A stretch of DNA of 34,493 bases from Bacteroidales bacterium (lineage in GTDB: Bacteria > Bacteroidota > Bacteroidia > Bacteroidales > Prolixibacteraceae): positions 1-34,493 of the forward strand of contig JAATGF010000053.1 in assembly GCA_015654795.1 (NCBI GenBank), read 5' to 3'. Of this stretch, positions 9,367 to 19,861 are shown piece by piece; within the stretch, counting starts at the first letter, position 1, and the number at the start of each line of letters is the position of its first letter. The notes beneath the pieces were generated by a model. The model was not told where the DNA came from, searched no databases, and was given only the letters and a program-made list of their open reading frames with translations. The translations under genes were made by a program, and so were the position numbers.

Positions 9367-9505
9367 ACAGATTAAAACAATCTTTCAGCTAAATTATTAT
9401 TAAATGATAGATTGATGGGATACTGCAGATAACAGGGTCAGGTTAAATCCGGATGCTGGTATCTGCTATTCATTTTTTGATTTGAACCTTTTTATTCCAA
9501 GCACC

Positions 9506-12289
9506 ATGTTACTTCGGATCAACCTTCTTTTCTTACTGGCAGTATTTTATCAATTTGGCTTTGCACAGGTTACTTCCAATCCGGCTTTGCCAATCGAAAA
9601 TTCGCCTGTGACAATAACCTTTGATGCCACACAGGGTTCTGCCGGATTGATGGATTTTATTGGTGATGTTTATGCCCACACAGGTGTCATTACAAATTTA
9701 AGTACTTCGCCATCTGATTGGAAATATGTGATTGCTCCATGGACTGCAAATATTCCAAAAGCTAAACTTACCCGAGTTAGTACAAATATTTATACGCTTG
9801 ATATTGAGCCTGATATTCGTGGTTTTTACGGTGTCCCTGCCGGCGAAACCATTAAACAGATAGCCATCGTTTTTAGGAGTGCCGATCAGACCAGGGAAGG
9901 AAAGGCAACAGGAGGAAAGGATATTTTAATTGATGTTTTTGGTTCAGGATTGGATGTTTCGATCACAAAACCAACAGGTACGACCGTCATTCCTTTAAAT
10001 ACAGATTTACAATTTATTGCATCTTCAACTGTTGTAGCCAATATTCGTCTCTTTCTGAATAATAACCAGGTAAAGATAGCAGACGGGACTCAGATTAATA
10101 ACACCTTTAATTTTTCTCAACCAGGCGATTATTGGATAAAGGCGATCGCCACGAATAGCACAAATACTGTGGCGGATTCTGTTTTTGTTTCTGTTCTGAC
10201 AAGCCAGAATGTTCAGCCTCTCCCTGCCGGCGCTAAAAAAGGAATTAGCTATATTGATCAGCAGACCGCACGACTCGTTTTATGGGCACCTTACAAATCA
10301 TATGTTCATGTATTGGGGGAATTCGACAACTGGTTACCATCCTCTGCGTACCAGATGAAAAAAGATGGTGACTACTTCTGGCTCGACATTTCGAATCTTA
10401 CGCCAGGGAAAGAATATCCTTTTCAATACCTTGTTGATGGTCAGCTTAAAATTGCCGATCCATATACTGAAAAAATATGCGATCCGGATAATGATAAGTT
10501 TATTACCAGTACCACCTATCCCGGATTGATCTCTTATCCTGTCGGTAAAACGGAAGGGAATACAAGCGTTTTGCAAACTAATCAGGCGACCTATGCGTGG
10601 CAAGTCACTAATTTTACAGCACCAGTTGCCGACACAATGGTCGTTTACGAATGCCATGTTCGTGACTTCGATGAGAAGCATTCCTACGCCGGAGTGATTG
10701 ATCACCTTGATTACTTAAAGGAATTGGGAATTAATGTTCTGGAATTGATGCCGGTAAATGAGTTCGAGGGTAATTCAAGTTGGGGTTATAATCCTTCTTT
10801 TTATTTTGCACCTGATAAGTACTATGGTCCTAAGAATGATTTAAAGCGATTGGTCGACGAATGCCATAAACGAGGCATTGCAACTGTAATCGATCTTGTA
10901 TTAAACCATTCATATGGTCAAAGTCCGTTTGTTCAGTTGTATTTCGACGGTTCAAAACCAACTGCTCAGAATCCCTGGTATAATATTCAAAGCAATTTTA
11001 CAAACCCTGATGCCCAATGGGGATACGACTTTAATCACGATAGCCCGGCAACCCGCGAACTCGTTGATAGTGTTGGCTCATTCTGGATGAGCCAATATAA
11101 AATTGATGGATTCCGTTTCGATTTTACAAAAGGGTTCTCGAATAATATCAAAGATTCCACTGATCCATGGGGGAGCAAATATGATGCACAGCGCGTTGCT
11201 AATCTTGAACGAATGGCAGACCAGATTTGGAAGCGGAAGCCTGGAGCTCTTGTGATTTTTGAACATCTTGCCGATAATTCGGAGGAGACCATACTTGCAA
11301 ATTTTGAGAAGGGAATACTTTTATGGGGAAATATGAGTGTCAATGCCGAAGAAGCGGCAATGGGATATAATGATAGCGGTAAATCTGATCTAAGCTGGGC
11401 TTCATATGCCAATCGCGGATGGAGCAAACCTTCGCTTGTCGGTTATATGGAAAGCCACGATGAGGAGCGGATGATTTACAAATGTATAACTTATGGAAAT
11501 GCGTCTGGTTCCTATAATATTAAAGATTTGCCGGTTGCGTTGAGTCGGACGGCTTTGACAGCTGCGCTTTTCATTACTGTTCCCGGCCCTAAAATGATCT
11601 GGCAATTTGGTGAACTGGGTTACGATATTTCGATTGATACAAATGGACGGACCGGAGAAAAGCCGCTTCATTGGGAATACAAGAGTATTACCGACCGCGC
11701 TTTGCTATTTCAGGTTTTTTCAAAATTGATTTACCTGAAAAAAAAGTATCCGGTTTTTTCAACAACCGATTTCACCCAATCCTTAACCGGGGAAATCAAA
11801 TGGATTAAGTTGAATTTGAATGGGGAACATGTACTTATAGCCGGTAATTTTGGATTAGCAACTTCGAACACAATATTAGAGTTTCAGAAAACCGGCACAT
11901 GGTACGATTATTTCGGAAAGAAATCGATCAACGTGGCTGCAATTTCTCAATCAATTCTACTCGAACCCGGAGCATATAAAATCTATTCAACCCAAAATTT
12001 CGGTGAACCATTGTTTACGGGTATTGAAGATGGTTATACAGACCCCAATAGTCTGATTATCTATCCTAATCCGGCAACCAGCTTTATCAATGTTACTTCT
12101 GTTGATCCGACTAAGAGCATCTCGATTTTCAACATGGCAGGACTCAAGGCAAAGGAATTTCAATTGTCAAATATTCAGGGTGTCGAGAATCAATTATACA
12201 TAGGCGATCTTCGCTCAGGTATTTATCTTTTGCAGGCGATCGGCACAGATGGTCAGGTTGCTGTCGGAAAAGTGATTAAACAGCCGTAA
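9506..12289 (+). CDS. Secreted GH13 alpha-amylase/pullulanase-like enzyme with CBM48 and T9SS sorting domain
   Basis: This 927-residue enzyme would hydrolyse alpha-1,4 (or alpha-1,6) bonds of starch. The ATG at 9506 starts a good signal peptide (LLFLLAVFYQFGFAQ); the frame also opens at a TTG at 9482. After the signal come a beta domain (about 22-155), an Ig-like domain with the LRLFLNN-type strand (about 160-235), and a CBM48-like module (about 240-340: ARLVLWAPYKSYVHVLGEFDNW). The GH13 barrel (about 380-760) has the four conserved regions: D463 in DLVLNHS, nucleophile D539 in GFRFDF, acid/base E586 in VIFEHL, and D652 in ESHDEE. The C-terminal 80 residues (YPNPATSFINV to VGKVIKQ) form a type A sorting domain for type IX secretion. 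Its neighbours make it the depolymerase of the sus locus, and it is T9SS cargo rather than a lipoprotein like SusG. The exact specificity within GH13 is not decided by the sequence. Confidence 0.9.
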   Translation: MLLRINLLFLLAVFYQFGFAQVTSNPALPIENSPVTITFDATQGSAGLMDFIGDVYAHTGVITNLSTSPSDWKYVIAPWTANIPKAKLTRVSTNIYTLDIEPDIRGFYGVPAGETIKQIAIVFRSADQTREGKATGGKDILIDVFGSGLDVSITKPTGTTVIPLNTDLQFIASSTVVANIRLFLNNNQVKIADGTQINNTFNFSQPGDYWIKAIATNSTNTVADSVFVSVLTSQNVQPLPAGAKKGISYIDQQTARLVLWAPYKSYVHVLGEFDNWLPSSAYQMKKDGDYFWLDISNLTPGKEYPFQYLVDGQLKIADPYTEKICDPDNDKFITSTTYPGLISYPVGKTEGNTSVLQTNQATYAWQVTNFTAPVADTMVVYECHVRDFDEKHSYAGVIDHLDYLKELGINVLELMPVNEFEGNSSWGYNPSFYFAPDKYYGPKNDLKRLVDECHKRGIATVIDLVLNHSYGQSPFVQLYFDGSKPTAQNPWYNIQSNFTNPDAQWGYDFNHDSPATRELVDSVGSFWMSQYKIDGFRFDFTKGFSNNIKDSTDPWGSKYDAQRVANLERMADQIWKRKPGALVIFEHLADNSEETILANFEKGILLWGNMSVNAEEAAMGYNDSGKSDLSWASYANRGWSKPSLVGYMESHDEERMIYKCITYGNASGSYNIKDLPVALSRTALTAALFITVPGPKMIWQFGELGYDISIDTNGRTGEKPLHWEYKSITDRALLFQVFSKLIYLKKKYPVFSTTDFTQSLTGEIKWIKLNLNGEHVLIAGNFGLATSNTILEFQKTGTWYDYFGKKSINVAAISQSILLEPGAYKIYSTQNFGEPLFTGIEDGYTDPNSLIIYPNPATSFINVTSVDPTKSISIFNMAGLKAKEFQLSNIQGVENQLYIGDLRSGIYLLQAIGTDGQVAVGKVIKQP

Positions 12290-12318
12290 GTTATACTCCG
12301 GAAAGAGTACAAATCATC

Positions 12319-12346
12319 AAACAGCCACGCCTTGTGACGCTGTTTT
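12319..12346 (+). terminator. Probable terminator after the amylase gene
   Basis: AAACAGC (12319-12325) pairs with GCTGTTT (12339-12345), with a further CAC/GTG pairing inside and four T at the end. It lies 30 bp after the amylase stop. The stem is moderate and the T-run short. Confidence 0.55.
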
Positions 12347-12385
12347 CATGGAGATGATGAAAATATTTGCTTGAAAGGCTGTAAG

Positions 12386-12931
12386 TTAATCAGAATTATA
12401 TTTTTTTTGCGTGATATAGGTGTAGCCATTTTTTAATGAATTCATAATTGCGGCTGCTGAAAATGGTTTGGATACATAATCGTTCATTCCTTTTTGGATA
12501 CACTCGGTTTTATCGCCTGACATCGTGTTTGCTGTCATCGCAATAATATAGGGTTGGGTAATCTCCATTTGACGAATTGTATGCGTTGCTTCAAAACCAT
12601 CCATTTCAGGCATCCGAACATCCATTAAAATAACATTATATTCTTTTTTTACAAACGATTTGAGTACCTGAATTCCGTCTGAGACAGTATCTGTTTGATA
12701 ACCTAATTTATGAAGAATTCTCTCAATCAGTTTTTGATTGACTATATTATCTTCCGCAATCAATATGCTTAAGGGGTAAAGATCTGCAAATGAATTAGTC
12801 AGTTTTCCGTCTTGCGGGTTTTCTGATATAAGGAGGTTTTTGTTTGTGGTTGAAAGTATCATCTGAAAAGTTTTAACAGTTATTTTTGATTGCATCGGTT
12901 GACTTAATGCTATTACAAATGAAACGAGCAT
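12386..12931 (-). CDS. Orphan receiver-domain protein, likely partial duplicate of the adjacent hybrid kinase
   Basis: This 181-residue protein has a single CheY-like receiver at about 54-170: acidic pair in LIAEDNIVNQ, phospho-acceptor D104 in ILMDVRMPEMDG, T/S in MTANTMSG, and K in YVSKPF. It has no output domain. The receiver and its preceding linker ([12 protein letters not shown]) are nearly the same as the last receiver of the hybrid kinase 450 bp away ([12 protein letters not shown]). Even the first residues (LVSFVIALSQPMQSK) resemble the end of that kinase's previous receiver ([15 protein letters not shown]). It therefore looks like the 3' remnant of a second kinase gene. It could still work as a free receiver for the kinase. 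The start is uncertain; an internal ATG (MILSTT) would give a shorter protein that still holds the whole receiver. Confidence 0.7.
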   Translation of the reverse strand: MLVSFVIALSQPMQSKITVKTFQMILSTTNKNLLISENPQDGKLTNSFADLYPLSILIAEDNIVNQKLIERILHKLGYQTDTVSDGIQVLKSFVKKEYNVILMDVRMPEMDGFEATHTIRQMEITQPYIIAMTANTMSGDKTECIQKGMNDYVSKPFSAAAIMNSLKNGYTYITQKKYNSD

Positions 12932-13385
12932 GATAACAGATGGTCAATAACTTAAAATGAATATATACATGAATAAATAATCCCTGGCTTAATGTTGTTT
13001 TGATGTATTCCAATTCTTTCGATTGTCATATATCCTTTCAATCATCACAATTTCAATTGTTTCAAGTTTATTTCGTTGTAATGTTCAAATTAACTCTATT
13101 TCGTTGTATAATATTCAATAATTTTCAAAAGCAAATATAGTAAAAAATTTACATTTTTAACCTAAGAGATAAAAAATATTACAAACAACAAGAAAACATG
13201 CATGAGACGTAAAATAATACTTAAGCAAATAACTCCAAGTTTAGCTCGCTGAACAGAGTGACGTGAACACAAGGCGATGTGGCGAAGGAGAGATTGAGGG
13301 AGAGAATATGAAAATCAAGGCGATGTGGCGATGAAATATCATTAAAAGTCATATTTATTCCCGGTATTTACTATAAGCTGGATTT
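12932..13385. other. AT-rich spacer with a 16-bp direct repeat
   Basis: No gene is visible. CAAGGCGATGTGGCGA occurs twice (13270-13285 and 13316-13331), 46 bp apart. The segment between them, GAAGGAGAGATTGAGGGAGAG, resembles the complement of 28783-28811 in repeat element E2. This may be the scar of whatever event removed the rest of the duplicated kinase gene. Confidence 0.45.
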
Positions 13386-16300
13386 TTAAAGTACTTTGCT
13401 TTTTTCGGAGAGGTAATTGGCGGCGTTTTTGAGTATTTTAATAATCTCCGCTAACCGCATTGGTTTGGCAATGTAATCGTTCATCCCAATTTTGAGGCAA
13501 TCTTCTTTGTCTTTCGACATCGCATTCGCTGTCATGGCGATAATATAGGGTTGGACAATCGTCATTTGACGAATAGCGTGAGTTGTCTCAAGTCCATTCA
13601 TTTCCGGCATTTGAACATCCATTAGAACGACATCGTAATCTTTCTTTAGCAACGCATCAAGCACCTGAGTCCCGTCACTGACTGTCTCTGTTTGATAACC
13701 CAATTTAAGCAGGATTCTTTCAATTAATTTCTGGTTGATTATATTATCTTCGGCTATCAAAATACTCAATGGATAATCATTCGAGAATGAGGCTGATAGT
13801 ATTCCGCCTGGCTGATCTTCCAATATCACCCGAGCTTTTTGTGGAGCTAAAGCCAACTGAAGACTCATAATCAGCCGGCGTTGTTTGACCGGTTTGGTTA
13901 AAATAAAAGCAAACAAATCGGAATAGTTTTTTTTGGTTTCGTCGCCAATTGAGCTTAACATGATTAAAGGCGGGGGATTTTTCCTGGTTTTAATGGCTGT
14001 CGCAAGTTCAACTCCATCCATATTGGGCATTTGCATATCGGTGATTACAAGATCGATTAGCCCATTTTCAGCATGGTTCAGGAATGCAAGGGCATCAGGG
14101 GCCGAAGATGCCAAATAAGCAATTATTCCCCATTGTTCTAATTGAATCTTAAGTATTTTAAGATTGGTCTGATTGTCATCAACAATTAATACTCTTTTGC
14201 CTTGAAGTTCGCTTATATTTTCTGAGAAGGGCATTATTCGTTTTTTAGCACTTATTGAGCTCTGAATCGAAAAAATAAAAGTTGAGCCTATTCCTAACTG
14301 GCTTTCAGCTTTGATTTCTCCCCCCATTAGTTTTACAAGCTTTTGTGAAATGGTAAGACCTAATCCTGTGCCTCCATACTTACGTGTGGTTGAGGCGTCA
14401 ACCTGGATAAAGGCGCCAAACAGACTCTCAATTTTGTTTTCGGGAATCCCAATTCCTGTATCTTTAACCTGAAACCCTAACTCAATTTTAGAACTGTCCG
14501 TATCTTTCGAAATAAGGAATATTTTAAGATAAACTTCGCCTTTGTGTGTAAACTTAATTGCATTGTTTATCAGATTTATAAGGATCTGCTTCAACCTGAG
14601 ATTATCGCCCACAATTTGAACAGGCACGTCCAAATCGATCTGGTAGATCAGGTCAATTCCTTTATCCGCTGCCTTTTGCGAAAAAAGATCCATTACCTCC
14701 TCTACATTGCTGCGTAAATCGAAATCTTCCTGTTCTATTTCCATATTTCCTGATTCAATCTTCGAGTAATCAAGAATATCATTAATCACCGTTATGAGGT
14801 TTTCACCACAAGTTAGTATTGTATCATTATAATCGCGCTGTTCAGTAGTTAATTGAGTTTCTGATAGTAATGACGCCATACCTATGACGCCGTTCATTGG
14901 TGTTCGTATTTCGTGACTCATCGTGGCCAAAAAAGTGCTTTTAGCATGATTGGCATATTCTGCCTCTTGCCTCGCCTTATGCTCCATCATTTTCTGGTAT
15001 TGCAATTCTTCAGACCGATTTTGCAATTCATAATTGAGTTCCTCCAGTTTCTTTGATTGTTGAACAATCTGGGCTGTCCGTTCATTCACCAGATCCTCCA
15101 GTTTTATCCTTTTTCTGTTAATTGAGCTTACGCGATATTTGTAAAAAGCATAAAGACTTCCTGCGATGAGGATAAACGAAAATATTTTGAACCACCATGT
15201 TAACCAGAGAGGTGGGATAATTGTCACATTAAGCACCAGAATTTTGGATGACCATTCTCCTGAACTGTTTTGGTTTTTTACTTTGAAGACATATTCTCCA
15301 TGACCCAGATTCATATAGTGGGCTGAATTTTTACTTCCAACAACGTTCCAGTCAGGGTCAAACCCTTCAAGCTTGTATGCATAAACTTTGGTATTGGGTG
15401 AGGCAAAATCAAGCGATTCAAACTCAAAAGAGATATTGGACTGGTCGTAAGACAAACATATTGATTTTGTTTCTGAAATATCCTGTTTCAGGGGCGACGG
15501 ATCCTTTTCGTTTTTCGCAATCGGAACGCTTTTACTGGAGATTTTAAAATCGGTTAAAACAATTTGTGGATTATATGAGCTCTCAATAATTTTACCAGGT
15601 AAAAAGGAATTATATCCGTTGACTCCTCCAAAGTAAAGCATTCCCGATTTTGCGCTGAAAGCGGAATGAGGTTTAAATTCCCCTTCCTGTAATCCATCTT
15701 CTGTCGAATAATTTTTGATTAGCTTTGTCTCAATACCATACTTTGATATTCCCTTATTTGTGCTGACCCATAAATTGCCTTTTTCATCTTCCAGTGCTGC
15801 ATAAACAGATTCGCCTGCAAATTTATTCCGGGATTCGATCGGGAAAAATTGGAATGAAGAAGGATCGAAATAATTGAGACCACCGCCCACTGTGCATGCA
15901 TAAATAATTCCGGATTTACTCTCTGTTAAATGGGATACTACATTGTTTATCAGTTTTTTATTTTCTTTGTTGAATCGAATAAAGCTGTTTGTTTTTGGTT
16001 CGTAAAGACAGACTCCTTCATCAAATGTTCCGACCCACAACCTCCCGGTCTTGTCTTCAAGAATTGAAAAAATATTGTCACTACTTATACTTTTAGGATC
16101 ATCTTTGTTGCATTTGAAGTGGATAAATCGGTTCGATTGCTCGTCATATAAATCTAATCCCGCACCAAAGGTGCCAATCCATATTTTACCATTCCTGGCA
16201 ACTGTAAGGGCATAGATATTATTACTGCTCAGTCCCGAATGATCATTGGCTTGTTTGAAGTTGGTGAATTTCTGCGTTTTAACGTCCAGCTTACTCAGTC

Positions 16301-17612
16301 CACTGCCCCAGGTTCCAATCCAGAGGTTATTTTTATCATCTTCATCCAAGGTGAGAATGTAATCTCCTGGAATACTATTCTGCATGAGATCATGTTTGTA
16401 CAGATACGATTTGCCGGTTTTCTGATCAAAACGGTTTAATCCTCCGCCATCGGTTCCAATCCATAAATTCTCATGGCGATCCTCATAAATACTAAGAACA
16501 TAGTTGTTTGAAAGACTACCAGCTTTTGAGCTGTGTTTATAATGATTAAAACGATTGGTGCTTTTTTTATACAGGTTGATTCCGCCGGCATATAATCCGA
16601 GCCACATATTCCCGCAGTTATCTTTTGTTATGGAGTAAGCTGAATTTTTTGACAAGCTGCTATCATCAATCTCATCATTGATATAGTTGCTGAATTTCTG
16701 CAATTTATAATTGAAAAGACTCACTCCTCCGTTTTCTGAACCGATCCAGAGATTGGAGTCGTCATCTTCGTTTATGCTTAGAATACTCTTGCCAATTAAA
16801 GCATTAGCTTCTGATGGCTTTGTGAAATGAGTAAATTTTTCTGTATCACGATCAAATAGATTTAGGCCATCGCTGCAAGCACCAATCCAGAGACGATGAT
16901 TGCTGTCTTCAAAAATCGCAGTAATATTGTTTCCCGAAATGGCTTCCGGGCTCGTTTTATTGGCCTGGTAACGGACAAATGTACTGTCCTTGCTATTGAA
17001 TCTGTTCAGCCCTCCGTTTTGTGTCCCAAACCAAATATCTCCGCGCTTATCAGCAAATACAATGATAACATTATTATCGCTGATTGAGTTGGGGTTATTT
17101 TTATTGTTGGAAAATCGAATAAAATGGTTTGTTTCCGGATCAAACAGATTGACGCCATTGTTGGTTGCAATCCAAAGTTTTCCCGTTTTATCTTCTACAA
17201 TTTTCCCGATATTATTGCCGGCAACGCTGTTTGGATCATTTTGCTCGTGGGTGTATTGTTTGAAGCAGTTTTTTTCGCGGTTAAATTTATTAAAACCGCC
17301 ACCCGATGTAGCTACCCAAATATTTCCTTTGGCGTCTTCGATAATGTTCGTAATATAGTTGTTACTCAGGCTTTCCGGATCGGCTGGATCGCAATAAAAC
17401 ACCCGGAATTGATGGCCATCATAACGATTTAATCCGTCGCGTGTACCGACCCATATAAATTCACGACTATCCTGCATTATGCAGGTAACGTTGGGATCAG
17501 ACAATCCCTCTTTTGTCCCAATTCGTTCAAAATGGAGTTGTTGATTTTGTCCATCAACCAATAATGAAACAAACTGGGCCAGAATGAATAATATGAGTCT
17601 GAAATTTTTCAT
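13386..17612 (-). CDS. Hybrid sensor histidine kinase with periplasmic propellers and two receivers, no HTH
   Basis: This 1408-residue protein would sense a glycan in the periplasm. It has a signal peptide (about 1-21) and then some 12-14 Reg_prop blades to about 690, each with the W-[IV]-G-T-x(3)-G-[LI] pattern ([26 protein letters not shown]). A Y_Y_Y domain follows at about 715-800 ([16 protein letters not shown]), and one membrane helix at about 808-828 ([13 protein letters not shown]). A coiled coil precedes the HisKA domain with H900 ([11 protein letters not shown]). The ATPase domain has [17 protein letters not shown] and [10 protein letters not shown]. Two receivers have phospho-acceptors D1192 ([10 protein letters not shown]) and D1332 ([13 protein letters not shown]). 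The classical family (HTCS) ends in an AraC-type HTH, which is absent here; the protein ends right after the second receiver. Output must therefore go to another protein, possibly the orphan receiver nearby. It is transcribed towards the amylase gene. Confidence 0.9.
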   Translation of the reverse strand: MKNFRLILFILAQFVSLLVDGQNQQLHFERIGTKEGLSDPNVTCIMQDSREFIWVGTRDGLNRYDGHQFRVFYCDPADPESLSNNYITNIIEDAKGNIWVATSGGGFNKFNREKNCFKQYTHEQNDPNSVAGNNIGKIVEDKTGKLWIATNNGVNLFDPETNHFIRFSNNKNNPNSISDNNVIIVFADKRGDIWFGTQNGGLNRFNSKDSTFVRYQANKTSPEAISGNNITAIFEDSNHRLWIGACSDGLNLFDRDTEKFTHFTKPSEANALIGKSILSINEDDDSNLWIGSENGGVSLFNYKLQKFSNYINDEIDDSSLSKNSAYSITKDNCGNMWLGLYAGGINLYKKSTNRFNHYKHSSKAGSLSNNYVLSIYEDRHENLWIGTDGGGLNRFDQKTGKSYLYKHDLMQNSIPGDYILTLDEDDKNNLWIGTWGSGLSKLDVKTQKFTNFKQANDHSGLSSNNIYALTVARNGKIWIGTFGAGLDLYDEQSNRFIHFKCNKDDPKSISSDNIFSILEDKTGRLWVGTFDEGVCLYEPKTNSFIRFNKENKKLINNVVSHLTESKSGIIYACTVGGGLNYFDPSSFQFFPIESRNKFAGESVYAALEDEKGNLWVSTNKGISKYGIETKLIKNYSTEDGLQEGEFKPHSAFSAKSGMLYFGGVNGYNSFLPGKIIESSYNPQIVLTDFKISSKSVPIAKNEKDPSPLKQDISETKSICLSYDQSNISFEFESLDFASPNTKVYAYKLEGFDPDWNVVGSKNSAHYMNLGHGEYVFKVKNQNSSGEWSSKILVLNVTIIPPLWLTWWFKIFSFILIAGSLYAFYKYRVSSINRKRIKLEDLVNERTAQIVQQSKKLEELNYELQNRSEELQYQKMMEHKARQEAEYANHAKSTFLATMSHEIRTPMNGVIGMASLLSETQLTTEQRDYNDTILTCGENLITVINDILDYSKIESGNMEIEQEDFDLRSNVEEVMDLFSQKAADKGIDLIYQIDLDVPVQIVGDNLRLKQILINLINNAIKFTHKGEVYLKIFLISKDTDSSKIELGFQVKDTGIGIPENKIESLFGAFIQVDASTTRKYGGTGLGLTISQKLVKLMGGEIKAESQLGIGSTFIFSIQSSISAKKRIMPFSENISELQGKRVLIVDDNQTNLKILKIQLEQWGIIAYLASSAPDALAFLNHAENGLIDLVITDMQMPNMDGVELATAIKTRKNPPPLIMLSSIGDETKKNYSDLFAFILTKPVKQRRLIMSLQLALAPQKARVILEDQPGGILSASFSNDYPLSILIAEDNIINQKLIERILLKLGYQTETVSDGTQVLDALLKKDYDVVLMDVQMPEMNGLETTHAIRQMTIVQPYIIAMTANAMSKDKEDCLKIGMNDYIAKPMRLAEIIKILKNAANYLSEKSKVL

Positions 17613-17730
17613 TCTTAAATGATTACCTTCGTTTTAAATGAGAATGTTGACATTTATATCTTATTGATTAGTAATATACTGATTTCCCTTCCTGATTTGC
17701 GTGTTATTCTATAATTAAGTAATACGAATC

Positions 17731-17932
17731 AATAAATGCCGTATTTCATATTTAGCATAATAGCAGCCCGGCATAGATGGATTTTCCCACCCACCTTCTT
17801 CGTATTTCATTCGTACCTCCTTCGTACCATGTTCGGGATACGCTTTATTAAACATTTCTTACATAATACTTACCTGGAGAATTGGTTTGTGAAGCTTTCA
17901 ATTCTGCTTTTGCAAATACGGCATTCTTTTAT
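17731..17932. repeat. Repeat element E1: 12-bp inverted ends around an R1-like core
   Basis: AATGCCGTATTT (17735-17746) and its exact complement AAATACGGCATT (17914-17925) bracket about 170 bp. The inside (17785-17833) has TTCGTATTTCATTCGTACC and CTTCGTACC units followed by TTCGGG, like the R1 core. A related element with similar ends lies at 28431-28836. The only open frame inside (17736-17945) is low-complexity and unsupported. The rest of the 17613-18162 gap, apart from AT-rich sequence, shows nothing. Confidence 0.6.
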
Positions 17933-18162
17933 TTTTAGTGTTTAGATGGAAATACGCAGCTAATTTAACAGTTTTTTTTACAAAAATGTTTTTGCATCCA
18001 AATATTTTACACAAATCGAAATGTTGCAAGATAAGTAAAAATAAATTTACAAATGGTGCGATTTGTCAGGAATGGGGTTTTCGTTGAAGCGTGAATTACA
18101 AAAATTGAGTGTTGCCGGTCTGCTATAAAATGATATCGTATAAGCTTCTATTTATCAGTGTC

Positions 18163-19443
18163 TTATAACAGATAGAAAAGCAGGGATATGGAGAGTCCTG
18201 AAACGATCAGTATAGAGAAATTGATAATCAGGCTTTTGTTTAAATTTTTACTGCTGAGTGTTAAAGCATAGAGCATCTTCAAAATATTATTGCTATTGGT
18301 TGCATTAATAACTGCAAGTGCTACAACTGTTTCAGTAATCCCTCCCTGGTGTTGGAGCAGATTAAGCAAAAAAGGATCTATATCGGTAATTCCGACAATG
18401 AAAGCCAGCGTTGTTACGCCTGAGTTTCCAAAGGATTTCATCACATATTCCGTAACGATTGCAAAGAAAACAAACAGCAAGCCAAAAACGATTGCCGTTT
18501 TTAGTTCAAGTGGGTTTTTATTACCCTCAGTATTCAGACTTTCTTCAGGAGAAGGCAAAACTGGATCAGCACGTTTGCCTGATATTTTAGAAAGCACGAT
18601 ACAAAGCACAAAAAGAATTAGGAAGGGAACTACCAGCGCTGTAGCAATCGCAGCATTAAAAAGAAAAGCCAAAACCAATATTCGCAGGTACATCATTCCG
18701 TTAGCGATCATGATAGCTGATACTGCCTGTGTTCCGGCATTTCCCTGTTTTTCCCGACGGGCAATTATCACGGTCGTTGCAGTACTGCTATACAATCCGC
18801 CAAGAATCCCGGCCAGTATGATGCCCGAATCGGGGAAAACGAATTTTTTAAGAAGATAGCTGATATACGAAATTCCCGAAACCACCACAACTGCAAGCCA
18901 CAGATTATAAGGCGAGATGGGAATCTGATCCGAAATAATCTGATTGGGGAGGAGTGGCAGAAGTACTCCGGCAAATGCGATAAACTTGGCTAATGTAATA
19001 AACTCCTCTTCTGATGCTTTTTTCGAAATAGAAATGAAACTCGTTTTTAGCTCTGCAAGCATCAGTATAGCAACGACAAATGAAAGCAGGAGCCAGATGG
19101 GTTGCGTGAATACCATTATCGGAAGACAGTAAGTCAATAAAGCCAAAATTGAACTGGTCAAACCGTAATTATTGTGCTGGCTGATTTTCTGAAAATATTG
19201 AATTGCTAATAAAAGTCCTATTATTACGAATCCGGTGAGAAAAGGAAGGTATGATTTGGGATCGGCTATAAATAATACGTAACCGAGCAAACCGACAAAG
19301 GTAAAGGTGCGGTCTGTTCCAAATAGAAGATACTCATTGTCAGTAATATGATGTCGGCGTTGTTCAAGCCCGATAATCAACGAGAAGACCAGCACCAAAA
19401 GGAACCGGATGAATTCTTCGGGAATTAAATGCTGGATCGACAT
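18163..19443 (-). CDS. MgtC/DUF4010-family inner-membrane protein
   Basis: This 426-residue polytopic membrane protein has a dozen or so hydrophobic segments. The N-terminal part (about 1-140) matches the MgtC/SapB-type domain: FLLVLVFSLIIGLEQRR near the start and TDRTFTFVGLLGYVL around 43-57. The C-terminal part (about 175-425) is the DUF4010 domain, with GGLYSSTATTVIIARR at about 215-230, a conserved small-residue and Arg motif, and later FIVGITDIDPFLL. The family role is unsettled; relations to magnesium homeostasis are suggested for MgtC itself but not shown for this group. It stands alone, with large non-coding gaps on both sides, and is transcribed like the hybrid kinase but is separated from it by 550 bp. 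The ATG at 19443 precedes the first membrane segment and fits. Confidence 0.8.
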   Translation of the reverse strand: MSIQHLIPEEFIRFLLVLVFSLIIGLEQRRHHITDNEYLLFGTDRTFTFVGLLGYVLFIADPKSYLPFLTGFVIIGLLLAIQYFQKISQHNNYGLTSSILALLTYCLPIMVFTQPIWLLLSFVVAILMLAELKTSFISISKKASEEEFITLAKFIAFAGVLLPLLPNQIISDQIPISPYNLWLAVVVVSGISYISYLLKKFVFPDSGIILAGILGGLYSSTATTVIIARREKQGNAGTQAVSAIMIANGMMYLRILVLAFLFNAAIATALVVPFLILFVLCIVLSKISGKRADPVLPSPEESLNTEGNKNPLELKTAIVFGLLFVFFAIVTEYVMKSFGNSGVTTLAFIVGITDIDPFLLNLLQHQGGITETVVALAVINATNSNNILKMLYALTLSSKNLNKSLIINFSILIVSGLSISLLFYLL

Positions 19444-19602
19444 TTTCGTTTAGATTACCAACAAAGATAATAAGTACTGCGAATAAATAGATGTCGTATT
19501 CTCTGTATTTGTTTACTTTCGAAAGGCAGTGAAAAAAATACGTGATATCACTATAATATAAGAATCACTTTTTATTGTAAAATGACAGAACCTCTTAATT
19601 TT

Positions 19603-19841
19603 GGTTCTATAACGTTTGGTATGGGTAATTGGATTTTATAATGATTAATGTTGGCTATTCGTTTTTGGCAACTCGCAGACTTGCTTACTGAAAAATATGA
19701 AGCTACCTTAACTTTTAACGGATTAGTGACAATTTTGTTAGCACTATCATGCCAGTTGCAAGTTGCTAAAAGCAAGCTGCTTATTGCATAAACTATTTGA
19801 AAGCGGTTGCAGAATCTACCCACACGATCCGTCATAGAGCC
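19603..19841. mobile_element. Small non-autonomous inverted-repeat element (MITE-like), 239 bp
   Basis: The left end reads GGTTCTATAACG then GGTATGGGTA. The complement of the right end reads GGCTCTATGACG then CGTGTGGGTA. The two ends match at about 19 of the first 25 positions. The flanks carry the identical 8-mer TTAATTTT (19595-19602 and 19842-19849), a target duplication. There is no transposase gene; the one open frame (19572-19835, - strand) runs out through the left end and is unrecognised. The GGYTCTATRACG ends and 8-bp duplication suggest mobilisation by an ISL3- or IS1595-type transposase. The source family is inference. Confidence 0.75.
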
Positions 19842-19861
19842 TTAATTTTCGGTTAACTCTT

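Noticed and set aside
17736..17945. 69-codon frame on the + strand
   Set aside because: It covers repeat element E1, including both inverted ends; the composition is repeat-derived.
18290..18859. 189-codon frame on the + strand
   Set aside because: It is opposite the DUF4010 gene, whose - strand frame encodes a coherent membrane protein; this one does not.
19572..19835. 87-codon frame on the - strand
   Set aside because: It lies almost wholly within the MITE-like element and exits through its left inverted repeat; no recognisable domain.
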